Shown one piece after another: positions 53,846-64,000 of a stretch of 64,000 nucleotides of DNA (its first letter is position 1; each line of letters starts with the position of its first letter). The stretch is from NCBI GenBank assembly GCA_013398955.1, contig VWPU01014796.1, positions 62,001-126,000 on the forward strand. The letters run 5' to 3'. Below the pieces are notes generated by a model. That model worked only from the letters and a program-made list of their open reading frames with translations. It did no database searches and was not told the origin of the DNA. Position numbers and translations under genes: made by a program. This DNA is from Callaeas wilsoni (lineage: Eukaryota > Chordata > Aves > Passeriformes > Callaeidae).

Positions 53846-55478
53846 CAGTAAATCAGTAGAGTATATTTCTTCCTATTCTCACCCTATGAGGTTTATAGAA
53901 CAATAAATGAACTGCACACCCAGGCTGAAAGGACCAAGATGAAAACTGAATAAAAACTCCTTTTAGCTTAATGACATCATATAATTAGCTTAGTTATGTT
54001 TCCATACATTAGTGGCTAACAGTGATGTAATTTACCCTTTGTTGCTCTTTATCTCAGTGGAATAATATTCACTCTATCTGAAGACAGCATAGGCTGATGC
54101 CATAGTATAGTTATGTTTTTTGCGAACCACACACAATACTTATTTCAGATACTAAATACTAGACAATAAAAACATTCTGCATTATTTTCAAGGACTTATG
54201 TAAATATCTGGTGAGGGAAAATTCAGTTTCCTACTGGATTTCTTTGGCAATATGTATTCTGAGAAAATAACTAAGGTTGTAAGTGAAATATTTCAGTTGT
54301 TTTCAATAGGCATTAGAGTAGCTTCTTAGACTTGAGATGCAATATGCATAACTTTTTCTCTGTTGGATTAATTTTGGGGTCAGTGTTCTTGTTATTTAGA
54401 CCCTATAGACTACAGGTAACACTGAAATACAAGAAGGCATCTCCCACAGAGTGTAGTGAGATTTGCATTTACTTTTGTTGAAAACAAATCTGATACAGTG
54501 TTTTAGAGTGGTTTCCTACTGCAGGAAATATGTGTACAATATAATAAACCAGGCACTCTGTATAGTCTTAATGACTTTATTGCACAGCTATAAAAAATGT
54601 CCTTTAAATTACTACAGCTGTGTGCAAAGAGGGCTACCCACACTTGATTTAATTCTGATTTGCATTTTCGAAAATTCAGCATTTTATTTTTTTTATATTA
54701 TCCTGGTTTCGACACAATAAGGACAGTAGAAAAAAAAGATTTATATGGAGGTACATAGCAGTAATTTAGTATCAATATTACAGCTGAAAAATTTAGTTCA
54801 AAAGGAATGGCATAACAAAGGCAGACAAATACTGTACCCCTTCCTCCTCCAAGAAGGCAGTTTTCAGTTTCTGGTGTACAGCATGGTCAAAATGAGTCAT
54901 TCTCCACAACAACAATCCCTAACCTGGGAACTTTTATCTCTGGAGTAGATGGCATTGAGTCTACCTTTTATTGTGTGTTGGAGATACCAGCTCAGTACGT
55001 GAGCTTTAAAATTTTGAGAAAATGTAGTAAAAATAAAATTTCTTTCCTTCCAAAAGTAATCTGGAAAACATAAAATACTAATCTTGGTAAACAAATCAAG
55101 ATACATACAAAAAATGTTTAGTAAAAGCATGTTTTTCTGATTCATGACCAACACATGTTACTGTATAGCCATTACATATCAGCAAAACCTATTCTTGCCT
55201 TTAAAAGTAGCTGTATGGCTCAGTTAAAAACAGAATAATTATCAAAGTTGTGTGTAATCACAACTTAATGTTGTGATTTTTATCTACATATATTGTCTTT
55301 GTATATATATAAAATTGAACTGTATTGTATATAACTCTGACTATGCAGGTGATAAAGCCATGGTGCTGCCATAATATTTTAAGCACTTTTAAATTTCTTT
55401 TTAATATGAGAATGCATGTAATATTTTTGTGTGAAAATTATTTTAATATTGATAAATATGCATTGCATTTTTTTTCAG

Positions 55479-55529
55479 AAGTTCAAAAACAGAAAATGGA
55501 GAGACCTGAAAAACGAACACCAGTGAAGG
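55479..55529 (+). CDS. TRDN: Triadin exon 5 (start of lysine/glutamate-rich luminal region)
   Basis: The exon is 51 nt and encodes E-V-Q-K-Q-K-M-E-R-P-E-K-R-T-P-V-K, counting the glutamate codon completed at its first two bases. Its composition (Lys, Glu, Gln, Pro) fits the beginning of the luminal domain of triadin. Alternating Lys/Glu (KEKE) segments further along that domain are known to bind calsequestrin and the ryanodine receptor. The acceptor is a strong T-tract followed by CAG ending at 55478. The donor is AAGG|GTAACT at 55530. Phase is 1 at both ends, so it could be skipped without a frameshift. It is preceded by an intron of about 12.7 kb. Confidence 0.88.
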
Positions 55530-58500
55530 GTAACTGGTTTTTTTGTCTGTTTGCCCACATATATTTGTTTAACATACAGTGTCTTTGTTAACTACATAAT
55601 TTTTGTTTGTTAACGTTGTGAACTACCGCTGCTGTATCATAGAAGCATTGAAAGATCATTTGGCACAGACTGCAGATCATCAAAAATTCATGTATACCTT
55701 AGCATTAACAAAAATATTGTAATTTTATGCTTGTGTAGCTAGATTGAAAATGCACATTCATAATAAGATTCTTCTGCCCAAACTTTCCCAAAAATCTTTT
55801 TTCTAGAAAAGGTGCAAGCAAGTTGAGTGTTGATGAACTTCCTCCGGTGCAAAAGGCATGAAGTGTGTTGGGCAAGGAAGAAAACCAATTTATAGGCCAG
55901 TGGGTGCCATCCAAGTTAGGAAGTCATAGTTAAGAGTGAGCCAGGTGTGTATCAGAGATAAGAAAAACTTCCATTTTGAGAAACTACTCTTCTTACAGAC
56001 TGTTTAATCTCCTATAACTGGCACTTTCCAAAATCCACAGAGAAACAGGCTTGGACTGATTTTCAGAGGTCATATAAACAAAGATGTTTCCTGGGATATC
56101 TGCAGGTTTCTTACCTAACAAAGCTCCTCCATAAAAGCTAGGCCACATAAAACTTGATGAGCATCCCTCTAATGCACCAGTGCTCAGCTTGGGAATGGCA
56201 GGAGGAAGCAAGGAGGAAGCTTATTAAAAATAGTGCATATACACATATGCCCTCCCTCACGCAATTATATTCATTTCTATATGGATTCTTAGTGTGGTTT
56301 TATAGTATTTTGCACCTCTGTAAAATTATTTTATAGTATTTTTCACCTCCAATTCTGTGCTAATCAGGGTCATCTGGACTGCCTAGAACAGTTTCCCAAC
56401 TACTTAATAAATCATGTTGCATCAAAATGAGTTTTTTAGGGTACCAGTGGGCAAGCCAGGCAATAATGAACTCGGATCCATTACCAAGGATCCCAGCTAA
56501 GGTCTTTTCAAGCAAAATAATCTAAAAACACAAATGATGCTGCAATCTTGACCAAAAGAGCCTCTGGTGTACCATTTCATCTATACAAAAAGTACATTTC
56601 CTTACACAGAACAATATTAACATTGCAGAAATTATTACAAAGGAATTATAAGATGCCAGAAAAAAGATGCTCAGGTGTCATTATTTAAGTCTCATTATTC
56701 ATGTGCCTGATAACACAGTCTCTAGTTATACAAGAAGCACAAACCAAATATTTATTTTCTATATTTTGTTTTCATGTTTAGTCCCAACAATGTGACTTAT
56801 ACATAGAAGGAACAATTACAAGAAAGCATTCTGTCTACAGTGTGATAAAGGCATGAATCTTTAGGGAATTTCAGTGTTACCTTCGAAAGTACCTTCAGGA
56901 AATATGTACAAGTACAGTCTTTAGTTGTTTTTAATAGGAAAAATTCAGAACTAAAATTAATATTTTTAATAGCAGCAAATGGAAAAAAACATTTCTGTCC
57001 TCTGCCCAACATATGAGAACACTAGAGTTTTAAAAGTAATTTAATTATATTTTTTTGAATAGTCAAATCCTCTGAGTACAAATCTCACAATTTACAAGGG
57101 AGTTCAATCTGTAAGCCTCATTTTTGAAAGACTGAACTGAAATATGAGGAACAGTTATAATGAATAAAAATCCCAGATGGAAGTGGCTGAAATTAAAAGA
57201 TTCAAACAGTATTGAGAGCCAGGCAAACTGGTGCCCTAAAATTTGCTTTTAATATTAATATTTTGATAAACTACTAGCAGTAATGTCTATTTCAATTATT
57301 GTAGTCAATTTAATCCTGGAAAGAAGAAATAGTCTGAGAAATAATGTCACAAAGCCATTGGTCATGCTTAAGAGCCCTGAAATCAAATTATTTCATGATA
57401 ACATGTACACATAAGCACAAATTCAACAGAAAGTAAGGTCTTTCCAATTGGGTATTCTAGGTATTAGTAATTTCACAAGTGCATTGGCACCTGGGCTGCA
57501 TGACCAGGAGATTGATCAGCAGAGGCACGAGGGATTGAGTACCCCTCTGTACCCAGCTCTCCTGAGACCACGTCTAGATAGTGTGTTCTAGACAGATTTC
57601 GCAGGACTCTGAGCTGCTGCAGCAGCCTGTTTAAGAAATAGGTGATATAATTGCTATTACTATTACTACCAATAGGAGTTAACGACACATTATTTTAGGC
57701 AAAAAGTAATAACAATGATAAAAAGTATGGAGATAAAAGTATATGTAAGTACAGAAGTTTTGTTTAACGGAAAGTCCAATGACAAGTTCTGATTTTTATG
57801 GAAACCTGATCTTACCAATGAAATGAATTGTCCTGCATTTCTGGGGAAAATCTTTAATTAAAAGGCATCTAGAAGGAATGGGAAAAGATTGATTTACTGT
57901 GTGGCTTTTCCCAAAATCACTTCACTAATACATGGCTGCTGGAGTGAGGTACGGAAGAAAACAATATAATGATGGTTAATTTGCTGTAGCTGGAAGACAA
58001 AGTATTTGAGACAGCTAAATAGATAAATAGAGCTAGACCATACAAATCCTAGTATGCTAGAAACCCACATAATTTCAGCAAGTTTACGGATTAAAGGCGT
58101 ATTTCTGACACAGGGTCTGTCTAGCCTGATTTCTCAAGTTACAGCTACAAATATGCCTGCATTAACTTTAAATTGGAGAACATGGTACAGATGGCAACAT
58201 AGGTCTAGTTTCCTTAAATTATGTATTTGGCCCTGGGAGTCTATGCCCCTCTCCAGACCAACCCCTTTTTTTTTTCAGTGTTCCTTCCAGAAGAATTAAG
58301 TTATAGCCATCTAAAGTTACTTCCGAATGAAAGCATCTACACGGAGATTTAATGCTCTCTGACTAATGCACTCTAACTTCATTGTATTAGTTCATTTATC
58401 TTAACTTTCCTGAGAGTGCTGCTCTGTAGACAAGCACTTAGTCTGTTAGCTGGAGCGAGCAATCTCTGCTTCATGCTTACTGCACTCATCACCTGGCTTT

Positions 58501-60197
58501 GTACTAAGCAGCAGACTTAAGACTTGCTCAGCTGGAAACTATTTTTGCTTCTCTTAGGTATGGAAATAGTGTCTCACTACATCTCTTCTTTTTGCACTTT
58601 CTGTTTTGGAGTGTGGAATGTCTTTGTTGGAGAACTTTGTTGGAGAAAACCTAAATCACATCCCCCTTCACTATGTCTTCAATTTGAGGCAAATAAAATC
58701 TACGATGATAATTGAAATTAGGAAAATCCTCTCCCATATATGCGATGCTTCTTATTTTTATTTTTCTGTGAAGTAGATAGCAATATTAAGTTTGGAATAC
58801 ATTGTTAAATTACCTTAAAATTTTCCATTATAAGCTTCTATTTTAGATTATTTATAAATTTATCACACTCCAGTCACTTAGGATGAGATTTCCCATGTTC
58901 CTCTTTTTGCCTCAGGCTAAATTTTCATTCAAAGACATGCAAAAATGTTTCAGCAATTTCAAAAATCTAGGTTAGTGAAAATTAGGTTGGGGTATTATAT
59001 TTTTTTCCAATGCTAATAACAACTCAGTCTGAGCTTATGACTTTTTGGTATTTGCAAGGCAGTCCAAGCGAATTTCTCTTAATTTGTGGAAAAATTTTAG
59101 CTTCCACAATTGCCATAAATCTACTTGGTTTTTAAGTCTAGTTATTATTTTCTCTTATGGATGTCACCAGCATCCTAGTAGCAAAAGTAACAAAAGAGGT
59201 GATCTTTTAATTATAAGATGCTTCATAAAGCAAATAAAATGGTTGAATTCAACTTGAATGAACAGTTTTAGTTTCAGCATTTTTCAGCTGAAGAGTATGT
59301 AAGTAGGTAGCCTTAAAAACATTTTTATTTGCTTGTTCTTTTTTTATTATTTTTTTTTTAATATGGAAAAGAAAATCCAATTAACTCTAATTTGTTTCAC
59401 AGAAACATGGCAGTATGGACAGTCTGACTAAATCTGAAATCTAATGCGTGCATCTAGAATTGTGGACTCGAAAAAGGGAACGTACTAAGCCCTTTACAAA
59501 GAGGAAGATATCCAAGTGACAAAATATGGAAAAGATCTGTAGACATTGATGCATTTTCTATGACAGAGCTTTTACAACTATATATGAAGTTGAACATGAA
59601 AAAATTTCAGGGGAGAGTTAATATGCTAAGAAATATCAGATTTAAATTTGTCAGATCAAAAGCTTCAGTGGATTTTGTTGGGCTTGTGATTGAAGAGTCA
59701 AAAATGGCCAGTGATCACAGCCCTGAAACATGAACACTTTAATTTTTGGCAGCACCTGCCCTTCCCGAATAAGGGAAGGCATAGCTCTGACGGTGCCCAT
59801 AAGAGGTAATGATAAACATTACAATCTGAGATTAGCAACCTCTGAGGCTATGGGGATATCAACACACAGGATAAGGCTCTCAAACTAACCAGAGATCACC
59901 TTCAGCCTATAATTGGGAAGAGAAAAATAGCTTATGCTTATGCCAACCTGGTCTCTGCTTATCCACATTCCAGGCTCCCTGCCCAGATACATCAAGTTAC
60001 TTTTCTTTCTCGAGAAGGGGCCAGCTGATCCTTTCTTCATGTTTTAAGCTGTAGTCCACACAAATATTAATATTTGCTTGCATTTTTGCTGTTTATATCA
60101 TTTCGAGGATACAAAAAAACCTTAAATTGGATTTTTCTGTCTACTTTCGGGTCTGCTAACATTCAATTCAGTTAATGTTGTTCAAGGCTCATTTTAT

Positions 60198-60275
60198 GGG
60201 TTTGTTGTGTGGGTGTGGGGTATGTTTGTTTTCTTTTGGGTTTTTTGGTTTGTTTTTCATTGTTGTGTGGCTTTT
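60198..60275 (+). repeat. G/T-rich low-complexity tract
   Basis: A strand-asymmetric run of G and T (for example GTGTGGGTGTGGGG) in triadin intron 5, continuing into TTTGGTTTG units. Confidence 0.8.
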
Positions 60276-60550
60276 TTCTCAAATCATGAAATAAGAGAAT
60301 GCGGTGGAAAAGCTACAATAAATTTTTAAAATCCCACAATAATCTCTCTTACACAAGTAAGATGTCCTGTGGAGAAAAACAAGCTTTCTGATTATCAGTC
60401 TGTTCTGCATAGTTCAGCTGTATTTTTTGGCATTGAGGCTACAAGAGCTTTTGTCTGAATGTGCAGAAGCTCATGTTTCACTCACATTGACCATCACAGA
60501 GCTGTTGTTTGCAAAACTCTGCTGTTGGTCCAGCCAAAACTGACAAAAGT

Positions 60551-60580
60551 CAGCATCTGTTAATACAGCATCTGTTAATA
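60551..60580 (+). repeat. Exact 15-bp tandem duplication
   Basis: CAGCATCTGTTAATA occurs twice head to tail with no mismatch in triadin intron 5. Confidence 0.97.
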
Positions 60581-61818
60581 CAAATGCAAGATGTAAAAGC
60601 ATGCTACAATTTCTGCAAAACATACTCAGTTTGGAGAATGTTTTTTTTCTTGATATGCTCCTAGATGTCCTAAAGCATTTGAATGAGTTGCAGTCTGTAA
60701 TTCATTCAATAATACGTTGCTGGTGCTGCTGCATTCTTCACAGTCTGGGGTCTTTTTTAGTGTAAATTTGCTGTCCACATTCTTTAAAGGCTTTGAAATA
60801 TCTCTCTTCAATCTTTTTCAACTGTTCTGCTGCTTGTTATCAGCAATAATTTACTCGATAGGACAGAAAATTAATTTTGGATAATGCAAACACATATAAG
60901 ATATAATGAATTTACAGAATGTTCCAAATGATTTTTCTTAATCACTTCTTAATGTGGAAACAGCCAAAAAAAAAGCTCTTGCACTTTTGTGAAATGACAT
61001 TCGCTGCAAAGCTGGTGAAATGAATGGATACAACAGCATAAAGTGCTTCTGTATAAAGTTCATGGTCTTCTATTCAGAGTTTTGTTTAGTTGTTCCCAGA
61101 AACCTGGGTACTGAAAAAAAAAAAAAATTTCCCTGAAATTACAAAATGCAAGTCTTTCAGTAGTACAGGTTTACTAAGAATAAAATCATTGGTACATGGG
61201 ATTGAACCGCTTCATAACATGGTCTGAGACCTGGGTGGGCCATAGAGTCCATAAGGACTCATGTTTGCCTGCCTCTAGCAGGACATGGAGTAGGTTGTGT
61301 TTTGAACAGCTGCTCTTCCTGAGGTTACACTCTGATTAAAAGAAATGTTTTCTTGTTAATCTACCCTGTGACGGAAGTAATAGCTAAAAATAAAGAAAAA
61401 AATAGCATAGAAAGCAATATGCTGGCCTTTATTTGTTAAGAATGGAAAGCGGTGCTGTCAAGGGCTGAAAATAATTTCCTCTGTCAGAAATCTTAGAGTC
61501 AGGGTGGTTGTGTAATGGGACCAAAAGAGAAAGGACATATTAGATTAAGGTTGCTGAATAATCACTTCTTTCAGAAAAATATAGTCTAATATCTGAAGGC
61601 TTATTCAAGAAAAATATTTCTCTCAGACCTGGAATTAGATATTGACATTAAGAAGGTCTATACATCATCAGGTACCTGTGACTCAGAGCTAAAATCCATT
61701 ATTTGGGTTTACGAATGCTTTTCCTTAATCACTTTCATGAGATAAGAAGTGTGCTTAATATATCTAGATTGCAGATTTATTGTGAACTGGGGTTTATTTA
61801 TTTGTTTATTGTTTGTAG

Positions 61819-61878
61819 TAACACACAGAGACAAACCTGAAAAACAAGAAAAAATTGAGAGGAAGGAACCTCCAAAGG
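61819..61878 (+). CDS. TRDN: Triadin exon 6 (lysine/glutamate-rich luminal segment)
   Basis: The exon is 60 nt and encodes V-T-H-R-D-K-P-E-K-Q-E-K-I-E-R-K-E-P-P-K. The V-T-H-(K/R) start and the repeated E-K pattern match the triadin luminal domain. The acceptor is GTTTGTAG ending at 61818 after a T-rich stretch, and the donor is AAGG|GTACGT at 61879. Phase is 1 at both ends. Which mammalian exon it equals is not certain, because several neighbouring triadin exons carry near-identical T-H-K-E-K repeats. It may represent mammalian exon 6 or 7, or one of them may be missing here. This is the last TRDN exon I can place; the coding sequence continues past the end of the window. Confidence 0.87.
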
Positions 61879-64000
61879 GTACGTATTCAGCTTTTATATT
61901 CTTTGTCTTTTTATCAGTGATTCAAAATAGTCTAATTGATTGACTCTTAGAGTGTTCTTGTAGATCCCAATTATGTTTAAGGATGGAGGAGGTGTTGTGA
62001 AAGCCAGTTGGAAGGAGAATGAGGATTTTAAAAATAATTTGAATTCATCACTGTACAGAAAAGCCGAAATTATATTCAGAGATTAATTGATAAGTCTTTA
62101 CTGTACTAATAACTTCTGTAAAAAACGCCCAGAGCACAAATAGGTGTCTTTTTTATTCTTCTTGAATTAATACAAGCATATTATTTGTCCTTGAGAATAC
62201 TTCACACCCAAATGTAATGAGTAAATTATAACATACTGGAAATGTTCCCTGTAGACATTCTGCTTTGGAAATCTGCCTTAAAAAAAAAAAAAAAAAGAAG
62301 AAGAAGAAGAAATTCCTCCAGATTAATTTCAGAGACACTGGGGAGAGGTTTTAGAGAGAATTTAATAATTTCCTGGTGGTGTATGCCAACAATGAATTAC
62401 AGACCTGTTGTAGGAGTCAGAACCAGGATACTGCTTACTCTCCATTCACAACTCATGAGTTAGCCCTGGGTTACAAGAGCCACCATCTAGCTTGCCTTTT
62501 GTGAGGATATTTTAGCAAAATGGAATTTTGATGGATTGCACCTATTTGTCAAAACACTTTAATTCTTCTGAGAACATGTCCTTCACACTAAGTTACGGCT
62601 AATGAAGTCTTGGGCTGGAGGAAGAAACACATTCTGGAAGAGCAAACAGACCAATGATCATAATAAATTACCAAAAGAAGAAAAGGTAAGACCGAATATT
62701 CGGCTACAGCAGACTTATTCAGGCCAAGAAACAAGTGAACATGCACCTCCTGAAAGCTGTGCTTGACTGGGCCTTTCTAACAGTCTCTGATTGGAGCTTT
62801 TCCATTTCATATAAGTAATTCAAAGTGCATTGAGCTAACAAGACTGATTTTAGAAGTTAATGGTGGGCACATAAAATGAGGTGTCTGTTAGAATGAATAT
62901 TTATTAGTAGAAAATAGAATGATGATAACATGGGAAATTTTTTCTAGGATTTGGAAAAATGACAAAGCAAAGGCAATAAAGTCTCATATTAAAACATCAA
63001 TTTATCTACAAGATTTCTGTTATAATGTGGAAAACTTGGGGAACTCTTCAACTGGATTTCACAGGAGAACAATATTTAATGTTTTATTAAGTTTCTTAGA
63101 ACAGGAACAAAATTATCCCAGCCAAACTCAGATGGCCAGTGAAAAAAAATGACAATAATACTGCCTTAGCTTGCCATAAATCCTATTAATATTTTGTCTA
63201 CCTAATGATATTTTTTTTTGAAGTGCATTATTAGCTTTGTTTCGTGAACTATTGCCAAAACTGCTGTGGAAACACTACTGTGTAGAGAGATTCTCTGTAT
63301 TCACCATACTAATAAACATTACTTTCAGACTGTACATTAAATTTCAAATCTAAGACTATGGATGTGTGTCTTTCTAAGGTCCATTTCATTGTAGTGTGAC
63401 TGGGAGACTCCAGAGACTGCATCCCTGTATTTTAACTGCTTATTTTCTACATTAAACACATTGCCTTTTCAAGACTGATGTAATGGAGAGTATAAATAGC
63501 ATCCTATTCTAATCTATAATCAACTTCTGGGATGAAGTTTAAGAAAGTTATTTAATGACACAGAGAGTAATTAGAAGTGTCTCAGTCACTTAGGAGTGTC
63601 TCGGTCAGGGAAGTCAGCCATATTCTCATGGATTTCATCACTATATTGCTTAAATATGAGAAAGCTTGAATATTGCCTACCACTCTTCTTTTGCATCCAG
63701 TTAGATATGGAATTCGTGGTACTGTAAAAGAAGTTTCTTATCCGCTCAGGTTAGACAAAAGGAGTTTTACTAAACTTGGATGAAATCTCCGCAGGAGTTA
63801 GACTTAAGCTAGACTTGCATTTTCACAGCTGTTCTTTTGGAATTGTTCTAAACTCCACATGCTTATTTTTCATTTTCTGGAAAATTATAGTGTAAAATCC
63901 CAAGAAAAGCGAGTGGAAAAATGTTCTGTGAATGAGTGGATAGCATAATGCAGTTTCCACTGTCATAACATTAGTTTTGCTTTGCACATGCTGGGCTTCT
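61879..64000 (+). other. TRDN: TRDN intron 6 (partial)
   Basis: The start of the intron after exon 6, running off the window. It contains a poly-A/(AAG)n tract and an isolated strong donor-like AAAAG|GTAAGA at 62686 that I could not join to triadin in frame. Confidence 0.75.
62280..62313 (+). repeat. Poly-A / (AAG)n tract
   Basis: About 17 A bases followed by AAG units in triadin intron 6. It could be a retroposon tail, but no element is recognisable upstream. Confidence 0.9.

Larger units (their letters stand above)
42777..55478 (+). other. TRDN: TRDN intron 4
   Basis: A 12,702-bp intron between exons 4 and 5. It contains the 93-codon frame at 47032, the (GGAGA)n and (ATT)n repeats and a minus-strand open frame of 139 codons at 47446-47865 that I do not regard as a gene. 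A GC-richer patch lies at about 44860-45080. Confidence 0.83.
55530..61818 (+). other. TRDN: TRDN intron 5
   Basis: A 6289-bp intron between exons 5 and 6. It holds a G/T tract, an exact 15-bp duplication and a small hairpin (7-bp stem, 6-base loop) at 59760-59779. No extra triadin exon was recognised, but very short Lys/Glu exons are easy to miss. Confidence 0.82.

Noticed and set aside
62566..62691. Candidate extra triadin exon ending P-K-E-E-K
   Set aside because: The donor is good, but in the phase-1 frame needed to join exon 6 there is an in-frame stop shortly upstream and no acceptor with a pyrimidine tract.

Overview
The window is vertebrate nuclear DNA, almost certainly from a bird. 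It is AT-rich and gene-sparse. It carries two avian-type CR1 retrotransposon 3' ends (about 7382-7724 and 13439-13858) and one solo LTR of the type I associate with avian ERVL elements (20083-21075). The only protein-coding gene I can support is TRDN (triadin), on the + strand. Triadin is the single-pass membrane protein of the junctional sarcoplasmic reticulum that links calsequestrin to the ryanodine receptor in striated muscle.

Five consecutive TRDN coding exons can be placed at base resolution: 27842-28051, 40720-40857, 42750-42776, 55479-55529 and 61819-61878. I call them exons 2-6 by analogy with mammalian TRDN. All have AG/GT boundaries, all are flanked by phase-1 introns, and together they give 486 nt (162 codons) of uninterrupted reading frame. 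They encode the cytosolic N-terminus and transmembrane helix (exon 2), the start of the luminal part with the conserved D-W-I-Y-G-F-F-S-L-L-S-D segment and an acidic cluster (exon 3), a 27-nt microexon (exon 4), and the beginning of the lysine/glutamate-rich luminal domain (exons 5 and 6). Exon 1, with the canonical start codon, is not visible in the window, and the C-terminal exons lie beyond base 64000.

Layout: 1-27841 is non-coding (probably TRDN intron 1, possibly partly 5' flank) with two CR1 pieces, the LTR and simple repeats. 28052-40719 is intron 2, with two GC-richer segments of possible transposon origin. 40858-42749 is intron 3. 42777-55478 is intron 4, with a (GGAGA)n tract, a pure (ATT)n microsatellite and a curious 93-codon open frame at 47032-47313. 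55530-61818 is intron 5, and 61879-64000 is the start of intron 6. Almost all other open frames are short, overlap on both strands or fall inside repeats, and I do not consider them genes.

I found no operon, CRISPR array, RNA gene or clearly novel system. The points most worth checking are the 93-codon frame in intron 4, the frame-preserving exon design of triadin, a pair of inverted ancient repeats around exon 2, and three or four unrecognised GC-richer islands.
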